Part shown: in pieces, positions 18,150 to 26,551 of the stretch
Position numbering within the stretch: position 1 is the stretch's first letter
How the letters are laid out: every line of letters begins with the position of its first letter
Assembly: GCF_030285785.1 (NCBI RefSeq)
Contig: NZ_CP127247.1
Span: 3,557,501 to 3,621,500 of the forward strand
DNA from: Parasedimentitalea psychrophila
GTDB taxonomy: Bacteria; Pseudomonadota; Alphaproteobacteria; Rhodobacterales; Rhodobacteraceae
Length of the DNA stretch: 64,000 nucleotides
Direction of reading: 5' to 3'
The notes under the pieces: model-generated
The model's database searches: none
Told to the model about the DNA's origin: nothing
What the model saw: only the letters and a program-made list of their open reading frames with translations
Position numbers and translations under genes: made by a program

Positions 18150-18440
18150 ATGCATCGCATCGTCTCATCCGCGAGTATCTTCTTGATTTTTTTAATCGTG
18201 CCTGTCGTGGTGGCGGCACAGACGTCTCCGGGAGAATCGGGGATTAGCTTGGAACAAACGATTGGATCGAATGCCGGCATCGGAAATGGGTCGGACTGGT
18301 CAACCGATGATGGCGAGAGATACTTCACCAGCATACCTGACAGTTCTGAAAATCCTGACGACCCGTCGCACGATGCAAAAGCGCCGAAGGTTGAGATTGA
18401 CCCCGGCAAGTCCCAGAAGAACGCAAACAACAGTAAATGA
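18150..18440 (+). CDS. Small exported protein, unknown
   Basis: A 96-aa protein with a clear N-terminal signal peptide (MHRIVSSASIFLIFLIVPVVVAAQ, cleavage probably after VAA), followed by a polar mature part rich in Ser, Asp and Gly that ends in a Lys/Asn tail. The ATG at 18150 lies 7 nt after GGAGGG and is preferred over the in-frame TTG at 18135. No family was recognised. It lies between IS-A2 and the DUF2147 gene in the same direction, separated from the latter by about 270 bp. Confidence 0.55.
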   Translation: MHRIVSSASIFLIFLIVPVVVAAQTSPGESGISLEQTIGSNAGIGNGSDWSTDDGERYFTSIPDSSENPDDPSHDAKAPKVEIDPGKSQKNANNSK

Positions 18441-18707
18441 GCGGTCCAAAATGGACGCATAAAGGTGTGCGGCCTTAATGTGCCGCTCACCAATTAGGCG
18501 ACTGCATGCCGTCCAGAAAAGGAGAGTTCTTACGAAGCTCTCGTAAGGGATTTCCCGGCTCCCAGATCTTCCCCATCCCAGCCTTCCAAAGACTGCTCCG
18601 CCATAATATTTCTGGAATTCCTTTGCCTTGGAGGCCAGCGGGTGCATTTTGCAGTATGCACCGACAAGGATACGACTGCGCCCTTGGGTTCTGGAAAGGT
18701 TGTAGAA

Positions 18708-19112
18708 ATGAAGCCTCATGCGTTGAGAATATTGTGGACGCTTGCCGTAGTTGTTGCGGCCTGCACAAATACGGCATGGGCGGCGGACCCGATTGTCGGG
18801 AAATGGCAGACCCAGCCGGACCGCAAGAACCTAACCTCCCACATTCAGATCAGCAGTTGCCGGGATGGATTCTGCGGCCTGATCCTGGCCGCCTTTGACC
18901 AGTCGGGCAAAGAAATGACCACACCAAATATCGGTAAACCACTGTTCTGGGGCGTGAAGCGGACAGGAGCTGGCCGTTATGGCGGCGGTATATTCTGGGT
19001 ACCGCTGGTGAATGTGAAAGTCACGCCTAAGATGTCCCTGAAAGGCAATTCGCTGAAAGTCATAGGCTGCAAGATGGAAGTTTGCGAACAGTCCCTTTGG
19101 ACCCGGATGTAA
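18708..19112 (+). CDS. DUF2147-family exported protein
   Basis: A 134-aa protein with a signal peptide (LRILWTLAVVVAACTNTAWA, mature start ADPIVGKW). The mature part fits DUF2147: ADPIVGKWQTQPDRK at the start, a Cys pair in ISSCRDGFCGLI, GKPLFWGVKRTGAGRYGGGI, and a late Cys pair in VIGCKMEVCEQSLWTR. The fold is a small periplasmic beta barrel of unknown role, and the Cys residues probably form disulfides. ATG 18708 follows GGAAAGG. A strong terminator-like hairpin follows at 19289. Confidence 0.85.
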   Translation: MKPHALRILWTLAVVVAACTNTAWAADPIVGKWQTQPDRKNLTSHIQISSCRDGFCGLILAAFDQSGKEMTTPNIGKPLFWGVKRTGAGRYGGGIFWVPLVNVKVTPKMSLKGNSLKVIGCKMEVCEQSLWTRM

Positions 19113-19288
19113 GTGCCGCCTAAACGTCCAAATAAGGAGGATACTTGGGCGCATAGTTGCTGACATCCGGCGTTGAGTAAAGTCAGGAAAACCCTAGTGG
19201 GTATCATAGTGAGACTACCTCACAGTAGAGTTTCGGAGTTTGCTTCGGGCTAGTGAGTGGACGTTTTTCATCAGTAACTTTTCAATTG

Positions 19289-19326
19289 GAACCGCAGGGC
19301 TCGTTACCAAACTTGCTCTGCGGTTC
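19289..19326 (+). terminator. Terminator-like hairpin downstream of the DUF2147 gene
   Basis: A perfect 9-bp stem, GAACCGCAG and CTGCGGTTC, with a 20-nt loop, followed by ACTTTTG. The position fits a terminator of the gene ending at 19112, although it is 180 bp downstream. Confidence 0.5.
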
Positions 19327-19437
19327 ACTTTTGTCCGGGTGGTGGCTTGGGCGGCTCAACCCAAGTAAGGAGAAATCGAAGTGAACTTGGGCAATCCGGG
19401 TAATCCCCCCATTTTTAACAGGGGGCGGTCGTAGAAT

Positions 19438-20265
19438 TTACGCGGCCATTTTCAGTTTCATTGCGGGTGTGATGCCGCCGAGGCCCATATTCGGGCGGTC
19501 ATTATTGTAAGTCCATAGCCATTGTGTGGCAAAGTCCTGTGCCTCCTCTATGTTTTCGATGATATGTTGGTCCAACCATTCATGCCTGACGGTGCGATTA
19601 TAGCGCTCGATGTAAGCGTTCTGCTGCGGCTTTCCGGGTTGAATGTACTGGATGATAATACCTTGTTTCTCAGCCCATTCCAGCAGCTTACCACTGATGT
19701 ACTCCGGCCCATTATCGACCCGAATGGTTCCTGGTTTCCCACGCCATTCAATGATCCGATTAAGGCTGCGAATAACCCGTTCGGCTGGCAAAGAAAAATC
19801 GACCTCGATGCCCAAACCCTCGCGGTTAAAATCATCCAGCACGTTCAAGAGCCGAAACGCCCGACCATCCCCGAGGCGATCCGCCATGAAGTCCATCGAC
19901 CAGGTCATGTTCGGGGCGTCCGGCACTGCCAGCGCATCGGGTTTGTCCCGCTTTAACCGTTTCCGAGGTTTGATCCGCAAGTTCAGTTCCAGTTCGCAGT
20001 AAATCCGGTAAACCCTTTTGTGGTTCCACGAATGACCTTGCACGTTACGTAGATGCAGGAAACATAGCCCAAACCCCCAAGTCTTCCGTGCGGCCGTCAG
20101 CCCAACCAGCAGATCGGCAATCTCTTCGTTCTCATCGCTCAAGAGCGGGCTGTAACGATAGCACGTCTCACTGACATCAAACGTGCGGCAGGCCAGCGCA
20201 ATGCTGATACCGTGGCGCGCCACCGCTTTCTCGGCCAGACCCCGTCGCAAGGCTGGCCGGATCAC
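19438..20265 (-). CDS. IS-B2 OrfB transposase
   Basis: A 275-aa DDE transposase of an IS407-like IS3 group: Asp in [16 protein letters not shown] (about 122), Asp in [12 protein letters not shown] (about 182) and Glu in [18 protein letters not shown] (about 218). It is expressed by -1 frameshifting from OrfA at A AAA AAG; the frame itself opens with GTG ATC CGG. It is intact, of normal length and identical to the IS-B3 protein. Confidence 0.92.
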   Translation of the reverse strand: MIRPALRRGLAEKAVARHGISIALACRTFDVSETCYRYSPLLSDENEEIADLLVGLTAARKTWGFGLCFLHLRNVQGHSWNHKRVYRIYCELELNLRIKPRKRLKRDKPDALAVPDAPNMTWSMDFMADRLGDGRAFRLLNVLDDFNREGLGIEVDFSLPAERVIRSLNRIIEWRGKPGTIRVDNGPEYISGKLLEWAEKQGIIIQYIQPGKPQQNAYIERYNRTVRHEWLDQHIIENIEEAQDFATQWLWTYNNDRPNMGLGGITPAMKLKMAA

Positions 20266-20543
20266 TTTTTTCCCAGGGCTTCCTTCAGTAATTCTGCTTG
20301 CATGCTCATCTCGGCATACATCTTTTTCAGCCGCCGGTTCTCGTCTTCAAGCGCCTTCATTTGGCTGATCATCGACGCGTCCATACCACCGTATTTTGAT
20401 CGCCATTTGTAGAACGACGCGTTGCTCATCCCGTGCTCGCGGCACAGCTCCGTTACAGGCACACCGCCTTCGGCTTGGCGTAGGATCGCAAGAATTTGGG
20501 GTTCGCTATATCTCGTCATCTTCATCAAAATCTCCTCATGCAT
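20262..20543 (-). CDS. IS-B2 OrfA
   Basis: 93-aa DNA-binding/coiled-coil protein identical to the other IS-B OrfA copies. It ends at the slippery A AAA AAG, where a -1 shift would extend it into OrfB. Confidence 0.92.
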   Translation of the reverse strand: MHEEILMKMTRYSEPQILAILRQAEGGVPVTELCREHGMSNASFYKWRSKYGGMDASMISQMKALEDENRRLKKMYAEMSMQAELLKEALGKK

Positions 20544-20728
20544 TCTGCCGAGAAAATTCTACTTCCACATCCCCTTAGTTTCGGGGGGGATTACCGCGTC
20601 ACCAGCCTGTTGGCGCAAAATGTCGCAGTCAAAATGCGTCTGTGACTGTCGGTCAACGTTAGAACAAGGAATTGCCTTGCTGGGGTTTGTTGGACACATC
20701 TCCGCAATGTCAGCTAACTGCACTTTCG

Positions 20729-20769
20729 CGACCTTGGTGCATAGTGCAGCATCCGACACTAAGGGCGGT
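20729..20769 (+). repeat. Dispersed repeat, left fragment at an IS110 element
   Basis: CCTTGGTGC, GTGCAGCATCCGACAC and AAGGGCGG recur, inverted, at 53652-53690. The repeat breaks off where the IS110-family element begins. Confidence 0.6.
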
Positions 20770-22140
20770 TAGCATGCGTAATTGGGCTACCTCTGTTTTG
20801 AGGTCGAGCTCCCGGTATGATCACAAGATAGCCGTGAACAAGGGAGATAAATGATGGACTACTTTGTTGGACTTGATGTGTCGCTTCGCTCATGTGCGCT
20901 CTGTATTGTTGATACAAAGGGTAATGTTCTTCTAGAGCGCGAGCTGGCCTGCGAGGTCGATGACATTGCAGAGTGCCTTTCCGAGTTCGAATTCCCGATA
21001 GAATGTGTCGGCCTGGAAGCCGGAACCATGAGCCAGCATCTTTACTTTGGACTGCAGGCTGCCGGTTTTGATGTGGTTTGCATGGAGTCACGGCAAGTGA
21101 ACGCTGCCCTGTCCGCAATGAGAAACAAGACCGACAAAAATGATGCCAAAGGCATTGCGCATGTTTTGCGCACCGGTTGGTTCAGCCCGGTGCACATGAA
21201 GAGCCGTGAGGCCCATGGTCTTAGAGCGCTCCTCAGTACACGCAAGGCATTGCTCAAGAAGACGATGGATCTGGCAAATGAAACCCGTGGGTTGCTGAAG
21301 ATATTTGGCATCCGCCTGCCCAAAACCGTTTCGCATGGAAGTTTTGATGGCATCGTACGTCCTATCATCGAAATGGATGATGTTCTGGCGCATGCCCTTG
21401 TGCCGCTGCTCGACGCAAGGGTGGCGCTGTATCAGCAATACCTGGAGCTGGACCGGCGCGTAAAACAGGCTGCCAGTCAGGATGAAGTTTGCCTGAGACT
21501 GATGACCGTTCCCGGAGTTGGGCCCATTACAGCACTGACGTTTAAGGCAGCCGTCGATGATCCAACTCGGTTCAAAAGGTCCAGAACGGTTGGCGCGCAT
21601 TTTGGACTTACTCCCCGGCGATACCAGTCAGGAGAGCACGACAACCCTGGCCGCATATCAAAGGCTGGAGATAGTGATGTCCGCGCTGCACTTTATGCGG
21701 CGGGCAATGCATTGCTCATGCGAAGTATGGCACAATCGCAAATCAAGTCTTGGGGAATGCGCTTGATGCGGACCAAAGGCCGCCGCCGTGCGGTTGTTGC
21801 TGTGGCTCGAAAATTAGCCGTTTTACTGCATCGTATGTGGGTCGACGGCGCGGAATTCCGTCAGGAACAGCTGGGGAGCACGGCATGACATAAATCGCCA
21901 AATACCCAGCCCTGACGGGATCGTCCTCACCGGACGAGGTTTGTGGAAGAAGCCGAAAAAGTTCGCTGCGCATCCTGAAGCGCGCCAGTTAGCGGGGCTC
22001 CCCACAGCCGATCCAACACATGCGTGCAGCGGTGCCAAATGAGCATCAACCAGACTGCGAAGAGAAGTGTGACCCGGATGAGTGACAATGACCCAGAAAA
22101 CAAGGAAAACGAGCTTGACCCAAACACCCAATTAGAGAAT
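20770..22140 (+). mobile_element. IS110-family element (ends approximate)
   Basis: It contains a complete IS110-family transposase with about 80 bp upstream and 250 bp downstream of non-coding DNA. The ends are inferred from dispersed-repeat fragments on both sides (AAGGGCGG to 20768; ACCTTCGCTGCG from 22144), since this family lacks clear terminal repeats. Confidence 0.6.
20851..21888 (+). CDS. IS110-family transposase
   Basis: A 345-aa protein with an N-terminal RuvC-like DEDD domain: Asp in FVGLDVSLRSC (about 9), Glu in CVGLEAGTMSQHL (about 60), and the Asp pair in NKTDKNDAKGIAHVL (about 95-100). The C-terminal Tnp domain follows (LMTVPGVGPITALTFKAAVD, TVGAHFGLTPRRYQSGE, GRISKAGDSDVRAALY). 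GGGAG lies before the ATG. In this family a structured RNA from the non-coding end guides target choice. The upstream 80 bp would be the place to look for it here. Confidence 0.9.
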   Translation: MMDYFVGLDVSLRSCALCIVDTKGNVLLERELACEVDDIAECLSEFEFPIECVGLEAGTMSQHLYFGLQAAGFDVVCMESRQVNAALSAMRNKTDKNDAKGIAHVLRTGWFSPVHMKSREAHGLRALLSTRKALLKKTMDLANETRGLLKIFGIRLPKTVSHGSFDGIVRPIIEMDDVLAHALVPLLDARVALYQQYLELDRRVKQAASQDEVCLRLMTVPGVGPITALTFKAAVDDPTRFKRSRTVGAHFGLTPRRYQSGEHDNPGRISKAGDSDVRAALYAAGNALLMRSMAQSQIKSWGMRLMRTKGRRRAVVAVARKLAVLLHRMWVDGAEFRQEQLGSTA

Positions 22141-22330
22141 CCGACCTTCGCTGCGAGCTGCGTGAATGACGGCTATGCGGAACAAATCTGACTGACATCA
22201 TTAGCAGTGGGTGGCGAGAACGGTTTCTCATGCCAATCTTAGCAAAGCAGTTCTCTTTAACTCGCTTGGGCATTTTACCCGGCTTGATATATGCTCACTA
22301 GCAAATCAAGTTCGCTCGCCGCAGGTTGAT
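21889..22330. other. Non-coding tail of the IS110 element plus dispersed repeat
   Basis: To about 22140 it is probably the right end of the IS110 element. At 22142-22186 a dispersed-repeat fragment follows (ACCTTCGCTGCG, GACGGCTATGCGGA). The remaining 140 bp before the tetR stop show nothing recognisable. Confidence 0.45.
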
Positions 22331-22903
22331 TTAAAGCCTGCTCAGGCTGTCTGCGATCTCAGTTGCAATCGCTTTTGCGTCGACACCTTCGCGTTCCGCT
22401 GACACGCGCAGTCCCAAAAGATCAGACTGATATCGACGGGCGAGCACTTTCGGATCAAGCGCTTTATCGATGTATCCAGCCGATTGGGCCGCTTGAAACA
22501 GCTCTGCAAACTGCCCTTCCATCCTAAGTAGATGCCCATTGGCCCTGGCTGCCAGTGGGTGACCACGCGCATGCAATTCAAGGACAGTCTTGGCAAGCAT
22601 ACAGGCCTTAGCGGGGGCAGCGTCGTTTTCGATGGCCATCTCTGGAAAGAGTTGTAGAGCTTTGATCGGTCCAAGTTCTGCGGCCAGTGCCTTTAAGCGC
22701 AAAATGCCATCCTTTGCGTATTTATCCAGCGCAAGTTCGAACAAGGCATCCTTTGACCCAAATGCTGCGTAAAAACTGCCGGGTTTCATCTGCAAGGCAG
22801 CCTCAAGGTTTTTGAGTGACGTTCCCGCCCATCCGCGCTGCCAGAACAGGTCACGGGCGCGGTCAATCAATTCATTTCGGTCGTATTTAGGCTTGCGAGG
22901 CAT
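22331..22903 (-). CDS. TetR-family transcriptional repressor
   Basis: A 190-aa regulator. Its N-terminal helix-turn-helix (RNELIDRARDLFWQRGWAGT and LKNLEAALQMKPGSFYAAFG, residues about 8-50) fits the TetR group that controls AhpD/carboxymuconolactone-type genes. The C-terminal ligand-binding part contains KACMLAKTVLELHARGHP. I place the start at MPRKPKYDR (22903) and not at the longer frame from 22933, because the palindromic operator (22918-22957) would otherwise lie inside the coding region. It diverges from the gene at 23004 and very likely represses both by binding that palindrome. Confidence 0.9.
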   Translation of the reverse strand: MPRKPKYDRNELIDRARDLFWQRGWAGTSLKNLEAALQMKPGSFYAAFGSKDALFELALDKYAKDGILRLKALAAELGPIKALQLFPEMAIENDAAPAKACMLAKTVLELHARGHPLAARANGHLLRMEGQFAELFQAAQSAGYIDKALDPKVLARRYQSDLLGLRVSAEREGVDAKAIATEIADSLSRL

Positions 22904-22917
22904 GGGGTCACCAATTT

Positions 22918-22957
22918 TTGAGCGATCACTCAATTATATACTTGAGTGATCGCTCAA
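22918..22957. promoter_or_regulatory. Palindromic TetR operator in the tetR/ahpD-like intergenic region
   Basis: Perfect 16-bp arms, TTGAGCGATCACTCAA and TTGAGTGATCGCTCAA, separated by TTATATAC. Each arm is itself nearly a palindrome (TTGAGNGATCNCTCAA), which would allow two repressor dimers to bind. Confidence 0.85.
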
Positions 22958-23003
22958 GAAAGCCTAAATAGCAATTATTCAACGCTTTCGCAAAGGACAT
23001 CAC

Positions 23004-23573
23004 ATGGCGAACTTCCCCTCTCATGACCTCGATACCGCACCTGACGCCTCCAAGCCTCTGCTGGAGAAGTCACAAAAAGCTTTTGGCCGGCTGCCCGGTC
23101 TACATAAGGTTCTGGCCGAAAGCCCGCAGGCCTATGAGGGATATCAGCTGCTTCACAAACTGTTCACGGAAACCGACTTTGATGCCGACGAACTGACCGT
23201 CGTCTGGCAGGCAATCAATGTTGAGAACGCCTGTCACTATTGCGTCCCGGCCCACACGGGTATCGCAAAGATGATGAAAGTGTCCGATGAGCTCACCGAA
23301 GCCCTGCGCACCGAAATGCCACTTCCATCGGCCAAGCTCGAAGCGCTACGCACATTTACAATTCAAATGCTTCGGGAGCGTGGCAATGTGTCAGAGGCGC
23401 AAATGAAAGCTTTCTTTGACGCAGGTTATGGTCACCGGGCCGTTCTGGACGTCATATTAGGTCTTGCCCAGAAAACCATGTCGAACTACGTCAATCACGT
23501 CGCAGAAACGCCCGTAGATGAGGTATTTCAACCTCTCGCATGGCAACGCGGCGATACTCCTCTAGAGGTCTGA
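23004..23573 (+). CDS. Carboxymuconolactone decarboxylase/AhpD-like protein
   Basis: A 189-aa all-helical protein of the AhpD-like superfamily. The redox motif C-x2-C-x3-H is present in ENACHYCVPAHTGIAKMM (about residues 74-90), with a supporting Glu just before it, as in peroxidase members. The N-terminal part (KSQKAFGRLPGLHKVLAESP) and the C-terminal LGLAQKTMSNYVNH also match. AAAGGACATCAC precedes the ATG. The divergent TetR gene and palindrome indicate induction by a small electrophile or oxidant. The probable role is peroxide or electrophile detoxification; the exact substrate is unknown. Confidence 0.88.
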   Translation: MANFPSHDLDTAPDASKPLLEKSQKAFGRLPGLHKVLAESPQAYEGYQLLHKLFTETDFDADELTVVWQAINVENACHYCVPAHTGIAKMMKVSDELTEALRTEMPLPSAKLEALRTFTIQMLRERGNVSEAQMKAFFDAGYGHRAVLDVILGLAQKTMSNYVNHVAETPVDEVFQPLAWQRGDTPLEV

Positions 23574-23846
23574 TTTTGGCTCGGGCGTGCTCTTTGTTAT
23601 TTGCCTGGCGCGCCCGCTCTAACTGCAACGGGACCCCGACCCGCAGAATCTAGCGTCCAAAGGGCAATATAGTTTACTTGAATGCTTTAGCTGAAGACGA
23701 TCAATTTTTTCCCTGCCCATAGGCGGCGTCTGCAATTAGGCCAACTCGCCTACCGGATTTGCCATCCGCTGCGTTGCAGAGCTACAGTTGGATTGGGCTC
23801 CGAGTTGCCGTTCGCCGCGCCCTGCATCAAGGACCACAATGGGCCG
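23574..23846. other. Intergenic stretch with a dispersed-repeat-like segment
   Basis: No gene is visible. The segment 23760-23850 (minus strand: AACGGCCCATTGTGGTCCTT, then GCAGGGCGCGGCGAACGG) resembles a segment near 26300-26400 and appears to have replaced the 3' part of the chrC-like gene. Confidence 0.4.
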
Positions 23847-23960
23847 TTAGTGACCGTGGCCTTGTTCGTAATAGTGCTCGAGAAGCTCAGGCGTGAAGCC
23901 AGTAATCTTGTGAGCTTTGAGGGGGATTTCTCTGACAAAGTGCTCTTTGGGATTGGTCAT
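23847..23960 (-). pseudogene. 5' remnant of a chrC-like (superoxide-dismutase-type) gene
   Basis: An ATG at 23960, with GAAAGGACATAAT in front, opens 37 codons: MTNPKEHFVREIPLKAHKIT, then GFTPELLEHYYEQGHGH and a stop. The pattern P-L-x-A...E-x2-x-H-Y...H-x-H resembles the N-terminus of Fe/Mn superoxide dismutases. In known chrB-chrA-chrC operons such a gene follows chrA, exactly as here. The frame stops where a repeat-like sequence begins, so the rest was probably lost. Homology is inferred from a short piece. Confidence 0.45.
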
Positions 23961-24012
23961 ATTATGTCCTTTCGACGTTCGAATTTGTCGATGACAATTG
24001 TTGGGGGCCGCC

Positions 24013-25305
24013 TCACAACATCAACCGTAACGCTGCCCCCAGAATTGAGGCGACGAGCAAGATTTTGATGATGCCCCAGTGCAGCCGGAACGCCAGAAAG
24101 CAGCTGAGGAGAAACAACGCCAAAGCGAGCCATTCTATCGTGGCGAGGTCAGGACGCCACAGCGTCACCGGTCCCAGATGTTGGCGGTTCACAGTGGTAA
24201 ACAACACATGTAAAGCGAACCAGATCGACAGGTTGAGGATGACACCCACAACCGCTGCCGTAATCGCCTTAAGTGCGCCCTTCAGCCTTGGCTGATTTGA
24301 GATCCATTCGATGTAGGGCGCACCAGCAAATATCCATAGAAAGCACGGTGCGAAGGTCACCCAAAGAGCCACCAAGGCAGCGGTCAACCCGAGGAGAAAC
24401 CCACCTTCCCTGAATCCTGCCAAGAAGCCCACAAATTGCGTCACGAGGATCAGCGGGCCGGGTGTCGTTTCTGCCAAGCCCAACGCGTCGATCATTTCCC
24501 CTGCGGTCAACCATCCGAACTGCACCACAACATCTTGGGCCATGTAGGCAAGAACTGCGTAGGCACCGCCAAACGTAACGATCGCAAGGGTGGAAAAGAA
24601 CTTGCCCACTTCGATAAGAAGCTCTGGCGCTCCCAACCATGTGAGTGCCAACAACGGAAGCAGCCAGATCGCCAGCCAACTGACGATTGTGCCTATAGTT
24701 TTGCGGACCGATACGTGCGCCATATCGACAACGCGTTGCTCCTCTTGAGTGGTCCCCAAGAACCAGCCAAAAAGACCTGCCATCAATACGATCAGTGGAT
24801 AGGGAATAGAGAAAAAGAATATCCCGATGAAGGCGAAGCCCGCGATCAGCCAGTGCAATTTCTGCGAAAGTGCTTTCTTTGCGACACGCAAAAGCGCCTC
24901 AACAACGATCACCAAAACCGCAGCCTTGATCCCGTAGAACAGCGCTTCCACAAGCGGCACGTTTCCATAGATGCTGTAGATCGCGGCAAGCGTCATGATC
25001 ACCACTGCACCAGGGACGACAAACAGCAATCCGGCGATCAGCCCCCCAAAGGTGCCGTGCAACCGCCAACCCGCATAAGTCGCCAGCTGCATGGCTTCGG
25101 GGCCGGGCAGGAGCATGCAAAAACTCAAGGCATTGAGGAACTGCTGCTCAATCAGCCATTTACGTTCTTCGACGACTTCCTTGTGCATGAGTGCAATTTG
25201 GGCGGCAGGACCGCCAAAAGATAAGATTCCTATCTTCCACCAAACGCTCGCCGCTTCTGCCAGAGACGGATTAGCGCTTGTTGGGACTTCACTTGAACTG
25301 ACCAT
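24013..25305 (-). CDS. chrA: Chromate transporter ChrA (long form, two CHR domains)
   Basis: A 430-aa inner-membrane protein with about 10-12 hydrophobic segments in two homologous halves. The first half carries WWKIGILSFGGPAAQIALMH and FCMLLPGPEAMQLATYAGW, the second half FFSTLAIVTFGGAYAVLAYM and LAETTPGPLILVTQFVGF. The paired FGG...PGP motifs are the signature of the CHR family, which exports chromate from the cytoplasm. It starts 3 bp after the chrB stop (TAG at 25309-25311), so the two are one transcript. Confidence 0.93.
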   Translation of the reverse strand: MVSSSEVPTSANPSLAEAASVWWKIGILSFGGPAAQIALMHKEVVEERKWLIEQQFLNALSFCMLLPGPEAMQLATYAGWRLHGTFGGLIAGLLFVVPGAVVIMTLAAIYSIYGNVPLVEALFYGIKAAVLVIVVEALLRVAKKALSQKLHWLIAGFAFIGIFFFSIPYPLIVLMAGLFGWFLGTTQEEQRVVDMAHVSVRKTIGTIVSWLAIWLLPLLALTWLGAPELLIEVGKFFSTLAIVTFGGAYAVLAYMAQDVVVQFGWLTAGEMIDALGLAETTPGPLILVTQFVGFLAGFREGGFLLGLTAALVALWVTFAPCFLWIFAGAPYIEWISNQPRLKGALKAITAAVVGVILNLSIWFALHVLFTTVNRQHLGPVTLWRPDLATIEWLALALFLLSCFLAFRLHWGIIKILLVASILGAALRLML

Positions 25306-25308
25306 GAT

Positions 25309-26127
25309 CTAAGCCTTTGTAGAAGCGGCAGGCCAGTCGTGCCCTTCGTCTGTTGCGTCTCGCGCCCACCGATAGAAGGCATCATAGAGCGTCATCCCGG
25401 CCTCAAGCTGTTCCAGGTCGTCACGGTACATCCGTGACAAGCCCAATGATATCGCCAGCAAACCCGCCGCCTCGGGTGCCAGATCATGCTTGTTGGTATC
25501 AGCGCCGCGAACGACTAGAGCCAGTTTCGCGAGTGCGTCATTTCCTACCCCAAACTCCTCGATCAAGGTGTCAAAAGTGCATGTGTCGCCACGGTGGCTC
25601 CAGAATACGTCTTCAATATCGAAGGGAGTTGCACTGAAACGCTGCGCGACATTGTTCACTTGCGATGCCGCAACGAACAAAATTTGAGCTCTTGGATCAA
25701 TGAACCTTCGAATGAGCCAAGGACAGGCAATTCGATCAATCTTCGGTCTATGGCGCGTCACCCAGACTGTGCGCCCAGTTGCGTCCAAAGGCGGCATCTT
25801 CTCTGTCAAAACCATCGGATGTCCGGCATCTCTCCAGGCAAATTGCCCGCCTTCGAGAACTTCCGCTTGAACACCGCAACTGCGCATCAGGGCAGCCGCG
25901 CCCTGACTGATCTTCAGGCCCTTTTGACAATAAACGATAACCGACCGACCTTTGAGGTCATCAGCCAGATCAATCACATTCAGAAAGGGGTGGCGATACG
26001 CTCCGGGGATCAGCCGGGGGTCATCGTCGAAATCTTCATCGGTGCGCACATCGAGCAAAACAGGACAATCAGGTGTTCCCACCAAGCGAGCCAAAGTAGA
26101 AACGGGAATTTCATTGTACGACGCCAT
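25309..26127 (-). CDS. chrB: ChrB-type chromate resistance protein with rhodanese domain
   Basis: A 272-aa protein. The N-terminal rhodanese-like domain (residues about 5-110, VLLDVRTDEDFDDDPRLIPG and VIVYCQKGLKISQGAAAL, with the Cys of the active-site loop) is followed by the ChrB C-terminal domain (WVTRHRPKIDRIACPWLIRR, FDTLIEEFGV, and the late helix around LGLSRMYRDDLEQLEAGM). ChrB proteins act as chromate-responsive regulators of the operon in some bacteria. A strong AAGGAGG precedes the ATG at 26127. First gene of chrB-chrA-(chrC remnant). Confidence 0.92.
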   Translation of the reverse strand: MASYNEIPVSTLARLVGTPDCPVLLDVRTDEDFDDDPRLIPGAYRHPFLNVIDLADDLKGRSVIVYCQKGLKISQGAAALMRSCGVQAEVLEGGQFAWRDAGHPMVLTEKMPPLDATGRTVWVTRHRPKIDRIACPWLIRRFIDPRAQILFVAASQVNNVAQRFSATPFDIEDVFWSHRGDTCTFDTLIEEFGVGNDALAKLALVVRGADTNKHDLAPEAAGLLAISLGLSRMYRDDLEQLEAGMTLYDAFYRWARDATDEGHDWPAASTKA

Positions 26128-26551
26128 AAAGCATCCTCCTTAAGAAGTTTAAACTGGAAGGATGCAAGATCAGGCTGGCGCCTCACGGGGTTCTTGCGGA
26201 CCCCAGAGTTCCATCTTTAAGTGCTAACTGATCGGCTGTCAAACTTCAGAGCGGACATTGGTCGCAATGTAGAATATTTAAAGAATGGACTCTGACCAGC
26301 CATTCGCTGCACCATCCACGAAGGTCGGCAGTGGGCCGTTCGCGACAGTTGGGCCAGCAACAGTGAATGACAGCAAGGTGCTGCATAGCCGCCGTCTGAC
26401 GGGGGTTAATTGGAGTCTTCTTCGGTAACACGCCGGTGACGATGATCGGCTCACGCGCGGTTTCCCATGACTGAATGTGATTGGTTGGAACGCGCGCATT
26501 CTTGCGCGCCTTCCGTCCATTTGTTGCGGAGATGTGGGCCCTTGACCGGGG
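26128..26551. other. Intergenic region upstream of chrB with dispersed-repeat fragments
   Basis: It contains the chrB promoter region, where no clear boxes were assigned. At 26297-26400 lies a repeat-like segment (CATTCGCTGCACCATCCACG, CAGTGGGCCGTTCGC, TGCATAGCCGCCG) related to the dispersed repeats at 23.8, 46.4 and 53.6 kb. No credible gene. Confidence 0.45.

Larger units (their letters stand above)
19399..20595 (-). mobile_element. IS-B2, IS3-family element, complete, inverted
   Basis: 1197 bp, same length and sequence as IS-B3. The ends are GGTAATCCCCCC in inverted orientation. Flanks CCG (left) and GCG (right) give no target duplication. Confidence 0.94.

Noticed and set aside
24436-25224. 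262-aa frame opposite chrA
   Set aside because: It is the complement of a well-conserved chromate transporter; composition (many Arg, His, Gln) is typical of an antisense shadow.
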